Assembly: GCA_030248135.1 (NCBI GenBank)
Contig: JASANC010001258.1
Coordinates: 147,252 to 211,251 of the forward strand
From: Theristus sp. LFF4_11
Lineage: Eukaryota > Nematoda > Chromadorea > Monhysterida > Xyalidae
DNA length: 64,000 nt
Reading direction: 5' to 3'
Both the position numbers and the translations under genes were made by a program. The notes under the pieces were generated by a model that was not told the origin of the DNA, did no database searches, and saw only the letters and a list, made by a program, of their open reading frames with translations. Positions 1-12,200 of the stretch are shown here, one piece after another (the first letter of the stretch is position 1; each line of letters opens with the position of its first letter).

Positions 1-2
1 CA

Positions 3-507
3 AGTTCGACGTCGTCCAGTAACGTAAAAACAAACAACAATGACACGAAGCAACGCTCGAAACAACACCAATCGACCACCATGCGTAGTAAAGTGAGTGG
101 GCGACGCACAGGTTGTTTGCAGAAAGCTTGATCGGCATGGCACTGGCCTGCGGATGATTTTGCTTGAAAATCCAGCACGTCCGGTTTTCTGGTGTTTTGG
201 TCCTTTGACAGGCACATCATTCGCGTCACGTGACATTCTCAAAAAGTGAAAACAATTTTGACATCTCAATCAGCGAATGTCCAAATATGTCAAACACATC
301 TCGTCACGTCACGTTTGTTTGACGGCGCATTTTCTCGATGCTTTATGTTTACCGCCCCTCCCTCCTCCCCCCAAAGCCAGTTTACTATTGCAGCCAAACA
401 CAGCAGCCGACGACAAAAAAGCAGCCTGGTTCAACATGTTTGCTGATTTGGATCCGCTCAAAGGCTCCGGTTTTGATTTGGATACTCACGGCAAAGAGTC
501 GGCGTGA
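3..507 (+). CDS. ICA1/RIC-19-like protein, 3' end only
   Basis: Two terminal exons are visible: about 3-92 (open to the window edge, donor GTGAGT) and 394-507 (acceptor after CTATTGCAG, stop TGA). Both are phase 0. The first encodes a low-complexity Ser/Asn/Gln/Lys linker. The second encodes a short C-terminus with the motif AWFNMFADLDPL, which matches from memory the conserved tail of islet cell autoantigen 1 (ICA1, RIC-19 in C. elegans), where vertebrates have AWFSLFADLDPL. ICA1 proteins carry an N-terminal BAR-type arfaptin domain and act at Golgi and dense-core vesicle membranes. That domain would lie upstream of this window and is not seen here, so the name rests on the tail alone. The 5' part of the gene is missing only because the window begins inside it. 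Confidence 0.6.
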
Positions 508-2181
508 ATTGAAATGACAACTTTTATTGTGGCTTTCAAGTTCAGCAACACTCACATTGCTGCATATCAAACGAACATTCGGGGGTTTCATAGTTTTTTG
601 TGACTCGAATGCTGTTTTGCTTTTCAGTGTAATCATTCCGTTTACTGGGACAGTTGAATTCTGATGACGTTTTCAACGATGTTTGCTAGTCAGTTGTTAG
701 TTACGCATCGTTGTGGATTTTGGTTAAAAGTTGCGATGCCTGTTCTGTTTTTAGCATTGCAAATTTGGTTGTGGGCTATGGTGTGGTTGTATATTTTTAT
801 GTTCATAACGGAAAACAAACGTTGCGATAGAAGAACCACCGGTGTTAGAGCTTTAAAAAATGTAAAATGTTTATGATTTTTAATTTAAAAAACTCGTGTT
901 TTCTTTTTTTTTTTGAACCCTCGCAACATCGTATCAACACCAACGGTGGTCAATTTTCAAATCGTGACGTTTGTTTTGCGCAGTCAAAGTCGAACGTATA
1001 TTTCAGTGAATTGAGCTTGAAGATTGGCTAATGGCCACTGGCCAGGCCACCGGGCAGCAAATTTTAGTATGTGTCTGCGACTGTAAAATTTGCATTCTTT
1101 TGCTTTCGATCCACGATTGCATCATGCATTCCTCACCAAATATTGCTTATTTTTTGGCCGTGGGTTATTTTGAGCTTTGTGCATTCCCAAACCCAAATGG
1201 TGATTGCTTCTTTTGCATTCCCGTTCGCCCATACGCAGTTTTTTCTCTGGTCATTCCAATCATTCACGGTAATACTAGTCAAAAAAATGCATTCCAAAAA
1301 CAGCTTTTTCAATTGTAGGGGTTCAAATGTTGGCATTTTTGATACACTGGTTCATTGTTCTGGTCACGATGAAGTATGCATTTTGTGTGGTTTAGTTGTC
1401 TTAAGTCCTCCATTCACATGTTCCGCGATTTGCCGCAGCAAAAAAATTGCTGGTTGCAAAAGTGTGGATCACGGCGACTAACTGCAGGACATGTGAATGG
1501 ATGTTTCCTCGTTTTTCTGGTTGTTTCGTGATACAAAAAACTGATTATATTCACTCTCTTTTCACTCCGTGCTGTGGCCATTTGTGGTGTGATTTTTAAT
1601 CTTATCTATGAGGCTGAGCTGGTCATGTTTTTTGTTCCATTTTGTTCCATTTCAAACATTCCAAATGAGTATCTGAAAATTTTGGCCCGTGGTTGAACTA
1701 TCTAAGCAGCTTGTCAGATTATAAAGAATTCCGAAGTTGTTTCTTCACTGTTGTCTGATTTAGCTATTTTTCTTGAAATAGCAGTCATTAGTGCCAAGCA
1801 GTTTTTTTGTCACCGATGTGCGTATTCTCCTGATTTTCAAATCGGTCCAGTCAAAAAAACCTAATCTGTAAATGGTTTGTTTATCGTTGTGTACGCTTAC
1901 CTTTCTTTCTCTTCCCACTGTGTGCTTTCGGTCATTGTTATTCTCGTGTTTTTTTGTTGGCTGGCTGATGAATAAAACAACAACACTGTGTTTGGAATTG
2001 GTTCCGGCGTCCTCTGTCGATTGTCAAATCTTGGTTGATAATGGTACAGCCCCAAGTTACAGTAATATTTTTTCTCATGTCAACAAAAACGAAAGCGACT
2101 ATTCATAAACAGCAGACTTGTATAATTTGCAGGTCTCTGCACATTTTGTTGACCTCAGCTGCTTTCAACATCTGCGCAAAA
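508..2181. other. Intergenic, no gene seen
   Basis: AT-rich spacer between the ICA1-like 3' end and the LETMD1-like start. The open frames here are short, lack family resemblance and have no consistent splice structure. It presumably holds the downstream gene's promoter, but no specific element is recognisable. Confidence 0.5.
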
Positions 2182-5100
2182 ATGTGCTCGTGTGCCAGTC
2201 GACGTGTGCTGCGTCTGCTTCATTCGCACGCACGTTCGCTTCTCGCAGCAAACCGCTCGACACAACGGTGGTGCTTGGTTGATTCGAGACGACGCACATT
2301 GCCGGCTTTCCACCATGCACCGTTTCGGTGTCACTATTCGCCGGCCACACGCAACAGTCACATTGAGTCGTTCTCCTGTCCACATGCGACCAATACTCTG
2401 CAAACAAAATCTGGTGAAACGCTTCGTGGTGACTTGAAATCTGCAGCTGACGTTGCCAGCAGGCCGGACGACTCGCTGATCCAGCGACTTTACCAACGAT
2501 ACGACGATCATTTGAGGGAGCGCTGGCCGAGGTTCTACGTGTATCATCGGCGATTGGTCGATGGTGCGAGAGAACTATTGCTTTTTGTCTCGCCTTTGCC
2601 TTTTACCACTCTGAGCAGACTGACTGGGCTGCAGTCGACTGTCCGCATTCAGTGTGGTCTTTTTGTTTCGGAGCACCTTGTGCAACTGTCGTTGAATGAT
2701 ATCGTTGAAGATCTTTAATGAAAACAACCGGATTTTTTACCAAGAACGACACATCACAAGCAGATCTGATGTTGACCAGGCCAGAATCTTCATTCAACTT
2801 GTCGATTTTTGCAGGCTCGAAACACTGCTGGTCGGATCTGAAGACGTTCCGGCGGGTGCGACGTGAACTGCGAAATGGCAAATCGCTCCACGCGTTCACA
2901 GTGGACGAACTCACCGTCTACCTCCAAGTGCGTTGTTTTTTTAGGATAATTTTTGCACATTAAATTTAAGTGTAAAGTGAGCAGAGTGCTACATAAATAA
3001 GTCATCAGCTAACACAGTCGATACTCCAGGCACGATTGTTTTGCAGTGTTGCACAGAAATTATTTCAGAAATTCCAGTGATGAGGCAGGCCGTTTTTCAG
3101 TAAGGCACGCAAGTGCGTATGCCAAAACTCGTTTTTTCTCGTTTCCGTGCCGTGTTGTTTGCAGTTTGCATCGGACGCGCTGAAAGCGTTGACGGTGCTA
3201 GTATTATTGGACGTGCCACTTGTTGGCGACGTCATAATACTCTGCATGTAAGTTGTCTGCCCGTCCGCCGTGCACACTTTTGTGTCACCCATTTTTGCAG
3301 ACACCAAAGAGTCTAGTGCAGATTGTGGCCATCTCTGTGTTGCTGATGGTGCCGCTCGGCTTCATTACCCTTGGCTTTGCCATGTAAGTCGCAACGCAAT
3401 CAATCAATTCGATCAACCCCTTGGCTCTACCCTTTAGCCGTTTTGGCTCCTGTGCTTATGTCATCGGTTCTGACTCGCAAACTGGCCTTTAAAAATTCCC
3501 CGTTTTTGTTTTTTTGGGCGATTGCGAATGATACCAAATGCGAGCTCCGTAAAAGTGGTAGCAAAATACCAAAACTCGATTTGAACCCAGAGCATTTTGC
3601 CACAAAATCGCTGGCAAATTTTAATGTCCCAATGTATATATCGTCCACCGTCATTGCTGCATCCAATTGTGACAACATGTCTGATAACAATGCAAAATCA
3701 GGATCTTCTTTCCACGATTGGTCCTGACGCGGCATTTCTGGACGCCGGAGCAACGTGCCACGTTTTGGCTGGCCGAAATGCGCGCGCGTCGTCGACTGAA
3801 CCACGGATACTTGCTGAGGGCTGCACGCCAGACGCTGCCGATATTCACGGTTGGCGTTTGTTTCATCGTTATGTTGCTGCGGTTGTTACTGTTGCTGTTG
3901 TTGTTGTTGTTGTTGTAGTTGTTGTGGCTGTTGTTGTTTTGCGGCCCGCGAGTGCTGCAACTCAAGTCAGCACGACGTTGCGCCTGCATGGCCTGCTCCT
4001 TTGTTCTGGAAGCTCCGCGAAAATAGTACGCGCTTAGCGCCGCTGTGAGGCGGATGCCAGGGAGTGTACACTGTACACCGGCCGCGCTGCCAGGCAGCTC
4101 AGCGCAGTTTGCAACGGAGGCGCGCACCATCACTGGCCTGTCCGATCGTAGTCGCTTGGAGCATGTCCGAGCGAGAAAGCGCATGCAGTAGAACATAATG
4201 CACGTTGCTGCCAGCTGCTGCGGCCGCCTGACGCAACGTTGCAGCACTGTGCACCGCGCTCCACCACACTGCCGCACGCGTCTGCTGTGCGTGGAGCATA
4301 TTCGTGTGTCCTATCACATGACAGCAGAACAGTCTGGTGTTCCCAAAATGTCACTTGCCTGCTTCATGAGTCGTTCACTCCAGTGGCCTTCTCGTCCGCA
4401 TGACTTTCTCGCCGTGCAGCGAATTTCGTCGCTGGCAGCAGTTCCGAACGCAGACGACTACTGGTCAACGTTGCCACTAATGCACACGGTTGGTTTCGTT
4501 GTTTTTGGTGAAAAAAGTGAAAAACGATCTGCGGTTTGATGTTCAGCACTCTTTGATGGTTGATTCGTTGTGTGTTCTTATTTTATCTCCCCTATCGCCC
4601 CTTATACCTCCGATTCCAGAAACCAGGGTGTTTTTCATCCGATTTCAGTATCACCTGAGTCGTATCCACGGTGTCTTGCCGACCTCATGGCGTCTACGTC
4701 GACGTATTGCCATTTTGACAGCGATCGATCACAAAATGACGCCGGCCTGGTTCGCGGCTGCAACCGACGACGATCTGCTACTTGTGAGTTGGCTGTGGAC
4801 GGGAGGGACGGGGCGGGGCTGGACTCTGCAATGGGACCTAGCCTATCGTTCTCGACAGCACTCCCGAAAACAACCGGATAGTGGCGGCTGCTGTTGTTGT
4901 AGCGTTCCTCCCGCGAACGAAGCACAACACTGAATATTGAACAATGATGTTACCTGAATTGGAGTTTCGCTTCAGTGAAAAGTAGAACTTCAGCGCTGCC
5001 AGCCGGTGAAGCTGCATTTCTTTTTCTGAGAGCTCGCTTGGCTTGGTGTCGCTTGCTAGACCGGATAAATGTCAATTGGGTTGCTATGAATTTTTACTGC

Positions 5101-6152
5101 CATTTTTTCAGCAAATGTACTTGCGTCAACTTTCGTACGAAGGAATGTCACGTGACGAGATACGCTCTTTTCTGAAACGTTGGGTGAAGCTGTGTGAGTG
5201 TTTTTTTGCATCCACTTTTTCAAATTGATGCATTGTTATTAGATTGAAATAACAGTTACAGTGTATCACGCTAATATATGCAACTCGCTGATTGGTCGGC
5301 TCCTCACGCTCCGCACCCTGGGAACGGGATTCAGAAAATATCATGTTTTTTTGTTGTTCAGCGGTTTGTTTTCATTTTTTTTTCATGCCAAAAAAATTCT
5401 AAATCAAAAACTACAAAATTCCAAACGTTTGAATTGGTAAAAAATTAGTAAACTGAAGTTTTTTTGGTTGATTGACGGCGACGACGTCGTCGAGAATTTT
5501 TGCTTTCAAACGTACCGCTGGCCGCTGCTGCGTGTTCAAAACAAATTTAGAACAAACAAACAAAATAACAAAACTTGCTTCCAACGATTTCGACGGTTTT
5601 CATCCCGCTTTTAACAATTGATTCATTGGGTGCGCCATGTCCATTCATTGTTGTTCAAAGATTGTTCACATTGTCAATAAATACTGTCACCTGCTGCGTT
5701 CTTCTTCTCTGTGCTTCGGACACACAGTAGCGGCCAGCGGCGGCACGCTCTTTTCATGCCTAAAGGCAAAAACTAAACCAAAAACCATAGACGACGTCAT
5801 CGCAGTCAATCAACCAAAAAAGACATTTTTTTGACATTGTGACCAATGCAAATTTTTGGAATTTGGTAGTTTTTTATTTAGAATGTTTTTTCGGCATGAA
5901 ATAAATGAAAACAAACCGTTGAACAATGAAAAACATGATTTTTTCTGAATCCCGTTCCCAGGGTGCGGAGCGTGAGGAGCCGACCAATCAGCGAGTTGCA
6001 TATATTAGCGTGATAGACTGTATGTGCACAAAGGTTATTAAAGCCGTTCATTTTATCCCATTTGAATTACAGCGACCGATGAGAATGTCGCTTTGTGGAC
6101 ACGAGCCCATGCAACCGTCTTGCTGCAAGCTTCCCTGTTGTCTCTCACATAA
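2182..6152 (+). CDS. LETMD1-like mitochondrial membrane protein
   Basis: Nine-exon model: 2182-2563, 2815-2927, one of 3165-3247 or 3301-3383, 3702-3849, 4333-4488, 4649-4783, 5112-5193, 6073-6152. It totals 1179 bp (392 aa, close to the vertebrate 360 aa) and closes in frame. The N-terminus is Arg-rich without acidic residues, as in a mitochondrial presequence. Blocks matching LETM domain-containing protein 1 are WPRFYVYHRRLVDG, WSDLKTFRRVRREL, a 28-residue membrane segment, then RHFWTPEQRATFW (human RHFWTPKQQ), LPTSWRLRRR, and MYLRQLSYEGMSRDEI near the end. The family resides in the inner membrane and affects cristae and respiration. LETM1 itself is larger and has EF-hands, which are absent here. 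The last intron holds a 766 bp MITE, and intron 4 a (TTG)n run. Identification is from remembered family sequence, not a search. Confidence 0.82.
3165..3383 (+). other. Mutually exclusive exon pair in LETMD1-like gene
   Basis: Exon A is 3165-3247 and exon B is 3301-3383. Both are exactly 83 bp, enter in phase 0, leave in phase 2, have TTTGCAG-type acceptors, and end CAT followed by GTAAGT. Either joins the preceding exon (ends CAA at 2927) and the next exon (starts 3702) in frame. If both were included, the frame would shift and reach TAG within five codons of exon B. Both encode a 28-residue hydrophobic segment at the position of the human LETMD1 membrane helix. They share VLLxVPL but differ elsewhere: A has acidic residues (SDAL, LLDVP, VGD), B has none. 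The intron between them is only 53 bp. Alternative use is inferred. Confidence 0.75.
3880..3945 (+). repeat. (TTG)n-rich microsatellite in intron
   Basis: Imperfect TTG/CTG trinucleotide run in LETMD1 intron 4, directly after the 3849 donor. Confidence 0.8.
5257..6022. mobile_element. Long-TIR MITE, Tc1/mariner type, in LETMD1 last intron
   Basis: Near-perfect terminal inverted repeats of more than 200 bp. The left arm starts about 5259 (CAGTGTATCACGCTAATATA) and the right arm ends about 6020 with its complement. The ends CAGT/ACTG are flanked by TA, the usual Tc1/mariner target duplication. There is no transposase frame, so it is non-autonomous. The right end lies about 50 bp before the acceptor of the last LETMD1 exon at 6073. 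Confidence 0.85.
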
Positions 6153-6732
6153 AATGACTCCTTGAAGTATTTCATTAATTTTTCACAGTATTGTGTTTTA
6201 TGATACTTTTATTTATTGTGATACTCACTCGATTCAGCATCACTGGTCCAGTTCGGTGCCCTTCTATTGCTTTTATCGATGAGTAAAAGTGCCTTGAAAC
6301 AATGGACCATACTAAACTGATGCGGCGAGACTATCTTGATACGTTGGAGATGGTGTTTGTTGATACGGTTTTGCGGAAGTTTTAAAACCATAATCGGATA
6401 ACGTACATAATGGGACGTTTACAACACAAAGATTTGCTATAACAGTAATGTAAATAAACTGGGAACATTTACTTTTTAAGCGTTGATGTTTCATATCGTA
6501 CTTTCAAATCTTTACAAAACAAAACTCTGCAGCTTTAAAATGCGGAAACGAGCACTCATTCATTTTGCTTCATGTGCTGTGTTTCGTTGATTTCGCCATC
6601 CAATGCAACCAACACGCATCTGCTGATCGCTTTGTTGAAAAACTTTTTGCTGGTTCAATGGTTCGGTAACAATTCTACGTTTTTCGATCAGCAAGAATCT
6701 GATCCTGGCCGATCGAAGTAACGCCGAAGTCT

Positions 6733-6868
6733 AAATTTTGGCAATCAGCTGCTGATTGGTTTGTGATCAAGTTATGCGTGCTTTCTGTGCAGGCATTGCT
6801 GTGGGTGGAGTCTGTTCTGCCCAGAAAGCATGCATCACGTGACCACCAACCAATCAGCTTGTTTGGAT
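6733..6868. mobile_element. Foldback MITE, CAATCAGCTGATTG family, copy 1
   Basis: Left arm GGCAATCAGCTGCTGATTGG and right arm ACCACCAACCAATCAGC, with the inner arms CTTTCTGTGCAGG and CCAGAAAGCATGCATCACGTG. The same arms occur at 13413-13564 and 46983-47133, and degenerately at 56185-56321. Confidence 0.7.
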
Positions 6869-7444
6869 CAATCAGTTTTGAACCATTTTCAAGTTTTATC
6901 GGGTTCCTATTTTTTTACGTAAAACTACAAAGCTAAACCGGAGCTGGAGATCATCTCTGATCCCAAAGTTTCATCCATTCAACAAATTCAATTAAAGCTG
7001 ACAATGTATGAACTTTCACCTTGTTAAAAAGGCTTCGCTTAGGATTAGGTTTAGCATTGGGAACCTGCAACGACTTCATTAAAATCAAGATTTGGTTTAG
7101 GATCGGGAACCTACAACGACTTCATTGAATCCTTTATCAATAAATTTCTGGACCCGACCCGGATTCAGGACTGTGTTATTTTTTCGTGCAAAGGAAGGCG
7201 GAGGAATTTTGAAAGCATCTATGGAAAAGCCACACAGCTTTGCGACGCTCAAAAACTTTATTCCAAAACTTGTTCAAGCCTAAAATGAATCGGAAAAACG
7301 GTCCAAAATCCACTGATGTCAGTTTTACAAGGCAATGTCAAAGAAATTTTTTTAACTATACAAAAATTGTGCTAAAAATGAGGTTTTCAGAGTATATGAT
7401 GAAAAAAATTCAAATTTGAAAAATTGGCCTTTGTTTTTTATTTA

Positions 7445-8286
7445 TAGTCGGACTGGAAGACTGGATAATTTGGGGCATTAGCTGATTGGCTGGTGCGTGA
7501 CCGTGATCAGGTTCAAACGCGGGCCGTTCAAATTTCACGCTATTGAAAAATTTTCAATTTTTGAGCGTACGGCTTCATATTTAAAAGCAGAAGCTTCACG
7601 ACCTTTTTGAGTGTTTGTGTTGGTGCATGCTTGGATTTTTAATGAATAAAACTTGTTTGTGATTTATGAAATGCAGAAAAATAAAAAAGCAAAAATAAGG
7701 CGAATTTTTATTTTTTTCAGAAAAAAATAACGACGACGACGGTGACAAATGTAAATTAAAATTTGGCCATGATTGAAAGCTGCTGTTCTGTATTTTTAAA
7801 CTGAAACAACTTGTCTACAAACAGTTCAAAGATGCAGAAAAAACTTCAAGCAGCTGTTTCCAAAGGCACAAATTCATTTTCCGAAAAAGAACGGCGACGG
7901 CAACGACGACAACTAAAAATGTTGTTGTGTTTGATTTTTAATTGAAAATTTTGTTTATGATGATTTGTTTTACTGAGAAAATTTGAAAAGCAATCGGTTT
8001 TCAAACGAATATTCATTTTTTTCGAATCAGCGCATCACCGTCGTCGCCGTCGTTCTTTTTTTCTGACAAAAATAATTTGCCCTAAAATGCACTTTTTTGT
8101 TTCTGCATTTCACAAATAATAAACAAGTTTTGTCCATTAAAAATCCGAACATTCATCAACACAATCACTCAAAAATTGAAAAATTAAAAAGCAAAGTGCA
8201 ATTTGAACAGCCCGCGTTTGAACCTGATTACGGCAACGCACCAGCCAATCAGCTAATGCCCCAAATTATCCAGTCCGACCCGACTA
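7445..8286. mobile_element. Long-TIR MITE with TA ends
   Basis: The left end TAGTCGGACTGG...ACTGGATAATTTGGGGC recurs inverted at the right end (GCCCCAAATTATCCAGTCCG...CGACTA). Homologous arms extend roughly 250 bp inward with mismatches. TA dinucleotides at 7445 and 8285 fit a TA target duplication. The middle has further GACGACGACGG / CCGTCGTCGCCGTCG inverted blocks. No transposase frame is seen. Confidence 0.75.
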
Positions 8287-8473
8287 CAGTTTTTTTAATT
8301 TTGATTTTTGTTCAACAACCCTTTTACCCGTGCCAGTGGCGGGATTCGATTTTTGATGAAGATTTGAAGATTTTTTTTTTGAACATAATGTTAATGTAGC
8401 ACCAGCAGTCAGTCAATACTCAATACAAATTTTGAATTGTATTTGAAGCACGCTCACCGGCGCCGCCGCATTC

Positions 8474-8942
8474 CCACATAGTTGTTCCAGAGAGGCACCC
8501 CCAAAATTTTGTTGAATACATCTCTACTCCATCTGAGAGGTTTTTTCGGCTCAGCAATCATCTATCTGTCTAAAATCTGTCTAAAAAATTTTGCCTTCGA
8601 AGACGTAAAATAAGTCAAATTTTGATCAAAATTCATCATTTTTGCTCGAATCTTGAAAATTTACGCCAATTTTAGGTAAAACATGCGTTTGAACTTATTT
8701 TTTAGCGTATTAAAAGCATTATTTAGTTTTTAGTTGTTTTTATCGCTTTTCAGCGTTTCAGCTATGTATCTGTCTGATTTCAAAATTTTGACCGCCCCCG
8801 GCTCCCCCCCCCTCAAAGTCGCACATGCCCCCCCGCCCCCCCCCAAAATTTTTCAGCTGTCTATGTGGAAAATTTGCTCCATTTAACTATATCGTCTGCC
8901 TCGCCCCCCCCCCAAACCCCCAGCTCTGGAACAACTATGCAC
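8474..8942. mobile_element. C-rich element with short inverted termini
   Basis: CATAGTTGTTCCAGAG near 8477 recurs inverted (CTCTGGAACAACTATG) at 8925-8940. The interior ends in strand-biased poly-C tracts (8800-8920). No coding capacity is seen. Its class is unknown. Confidence 0.55.
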
Positions 8943-9286
8943 TCCCCTTCGAAAGTTTGCTTTTGTCTTCGGTTAGGTACTGCTGTGCTTTGTATGTCTG
9001 TGTTTAGGTACCACAATTTTAAATTTTTCGACCATTCATTCATCTCGTTTGTGCCCAGCCCGACGCCCGTCTTCTTACGTTAACTTAATCGTTTGTCTTG
9101 TCGGTCTCTGAACTCTGATTCTGACTCAATGTGAATTGAGTGTGAGTGAACTGAATTGTGAACTTATTACTTCGGTGAACTTCAACGACTCAACACTCAA
9201 CGTCACGGGCACGAAATCGTTTTCGGATATAAAATTTTGTCGGTGACCTGCGTCCTGCCCCGGCGAAAAGCCGACAAAGCCCAACA

Positions 9287-12200
9287 ATGGTGCATGGTGG
9301 CATGACATTGGTGAAGTACCTGCTGTTTCTGTTCAACTTTATTTTCTGGGTGCGTTGTTTGTAATATTGAAGATTTGTTTTTTTGCATGTTTTCATCAAC
9401 AATTTTGTTTCGAACAGTTAGTTACAGTTAGATATACGAGTCCGGGCGCTTAAAGCGGTAAAAAAGAGGTACAAACAGGTAAATCACGCTTGAAATAAAA
9501 GCAAAATGCGTATTTTACAGTCACCAAAATTTACAAAAAAATCGAAAAAAATGGTCTTGGGACAAAACCAAAAGGTTGACCTATTTTATGCATTCGAACG
9601 CAAAGATTTTCTGGTAAAATTTTAGCCAGGTACCAACAGTAGGTACGGTACCTGGCAAATTTTTTCCAGTAACTAGTAGCTGAGCCGAAGAAAACCTCTA
9701 CAGGTGGATAGTGGATTCGCCCGCTCGCCCAAAACAACTACGTCAATTCAAACACGTCATTCAAACACAAACATGATGTAGTGTTTGGTATTGCGTTTTG
9801 CAGTTGAGCGGCGTTGGCATTCTCGTGTGCGGCGTCGTGCTGAAGATCCAGTACCAGCAGGCGTTGAACCTGCTCGGCGATGACTTCCTGGCGGCGCCCT
9901 ACATTCTGATCTCCGTCGGTTCGGTCGTCGCCGTCCTCGGCTTCTTCGGCTGCTGCGGTGCGATCCGCGAGAACTACTGCATGACGATGACCGTGAGTGC
10001 GTGCGCCTGTGCCGACACACGACGCAAACATAATCGTTGCAAAAAAGATGTTGTTGAAAACTCTGGTTTCCCGATGTGCTCTTCTCTTTTCGAAGAAACT
10101 TTACTGGGCGTCTAGGCGTTTCTTGGGAGGCCTCTCTCTGGAACGACTTGATTGAAGTCCAGGATTGGGTTCAAGTTATGATTTTTGTTTTTTGCGGTGC
10201 CTTTGTGCAACACCAAGTCCACACCAAGCCCGTAGTGGAACGTGCTGAGTTACATTCAATTTGACTATTTGAGTGTTTGTAAATGTGTTCTGTATTGGGA
10301 ATCCCTTTTTTAACTTCAAATTGAAGGCGGTTTGTGATAAAAAGTGTATGTTTCTGTGCGCTAATCGTGATTGGTTGCATTGATTGAAACTTCGGTCGTT
10401 TGTTTTCATATTCAGTGAAGATTCGACTGTTTGATTGCGCTTGTGCGGGACTCAAAACAACTGTGTTTGTGTATTCAACTGGCTGGCAAAAATCAAGCAT
10501 CAAGTCTGGTTATTGTATTTTGTATGATTTGACATTGGAGCTTAATTGATTTTTAAATTTTTTTAGCTTGCTTCTAGAAATAACGGGGTTGTCTGTCTGT
10601 CAACTCGCAATTTGTCGTAAACAAATGCAATTTGTTGTTTTTGGCGTGACTAGGACTGCACATGACCTCATTAGCTGGCCAGACACATTTTCAGCTCGGA
10701 ATCTCTCAACAACCTTTCTGCTGCAACAGACGTTTCAGATTGTGGCGTGTTCTAGTGTCAATGTTAGATTGAGGGTGACTGAAAAATTTTTCGTTGTCTC
10801 CTGACGGTTCGCGTGTCTTGTGTGTTGGCGTTTGTTCGTTTCGTTTTGTTGTGTCCTCCTGTGGTTCTTGTTGAGAGAACACAGTTCAACAAGATTGAAG
10901 CTTGTACACTTGTTTCAAGAAGTACGGTGCACAAAACGCTTCAAACATGCAGCAATGACGCCGTGAGCACTTTTTTTTGTCCATCCATCCATATCTGGCC
11001 GTGTATCACCCACCCCGCAGCTCAAGTCGTGTCCTTGTGCCGTTTCCGTCACGCGCTGTGCAAAGCAAGCACCGCTGCGGCAACGTCTGACGTGTCAAAA
11101 CCGACCGAAGATTGTGTCTGGTTTTTTTTCTGTGTCTGACAAACCATGCTGTTTGTAACCACAGGTCGATAGAGACGCTGACCGAAAATTTAGAACCGGC
11201 GTGCAATGCTGCAAGTTGAAGCTGCTTTCCCCGTGTACTGGCAAAGTGTTTGCGCGGGCGTGTTGTTGTATTATTTCGGGTCGGCGATTGGTTTTGTGCA
11301 GCGATTGTTTACTGAGAGAGGGGAGGGGAGTGCTATTGCCGTTGCGTCGCGCACAGCCAGTGTGCGAAATGGCCAAACAGTGCGTGCGTGCGTGTGCTGC
11401 GCCTTCTGCTGGCACAGTGCAAGCGTGCATGCAGCTTTGTTCGTTTTGCGGGTAGACGCTTTCACGCAAGATGCGTTGTACGTTCGAGTACTTGTGTCGT
11501 CGGGGGGCTTCGCCTCCGTTATTTTTCGGCTGCTTCTCTCTGGTTAAATTTCTAGCGTTGTGCTTGTGCAGTGTATGCTTTTGCCCCCCCCTTGATTCCA
11601 CAACATGCAGCTGGTGGTGGCTGGCAGCATCGCCAAGCCAGTTGCAGTGTGTGTGCGAGTGTGCATCTCAGTTTTAACGGCGTCTTTTTCGCAAGCCATT
11701 TGTTCCGAGCACGGTTCAATTCACTATCGGCCGTTTATGTAGTGTCTTTTCGTTGCGTGGTGACCCTCGCTGTCTGCTTGTGTGCATGTGTGTGTGTGTC
11801 GTCTCAGCTTGCACATGGAGTTCGGTCAGGGGACATTTTCGTGGGCTATCATTTCCTCGGGCGCTGCTGGCCAGTTTTCAGTTTCGTGTGCTTGGAGTTG
11901 ATCTTTGATTGAACTGGCAGTGTCATACAAGTGGGGGGGGGCTGAAATATAACCAACGAAAAGTGACTTGGATGCTCTAAAATTATCTTTTGATTTACAG
12001 CATATGAATATCCATGCCCATCGACAAAAAGAGGGGGATTGTTTATTGTTAGGAGTTTGATTTCACAAACATCACATGAAATAGATCTTGGATCATGGAT
12101 CAGAAATTTACATTGTTGTTCTTTTACATGTTTACATTTACATGTTCTGTTGTTTTTTTTCAGTTTGCCGTGCTACTTGGTGTGATATTCCTGCTGGAGT

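Larger units (their letters stand above)
6153..9286. other. Intergenic, filled with repeats
   Basis: Spacer between the LETMD1-like gene and the tetraspanin. About half is inverted-repeat elements, listed separately. Around 7030-7140 a short direct repeat occurs (TTAGG...GGGAACCT, CAACGACTTCATT twice). I see no coding exon. The promoter of the tetraspanin should lie at its right end. Confidence 0.5.

Noticed and set aside
3047..3099. A 53 bp third candidate exon in the LETMD1-like gene (phase 0 in, phase 2 out)
   Set aside because: It fits the splice phases, but it is ten codons too short for the membrane segment, and direct joining of 2927 to 3165 aligns the family without a gap.
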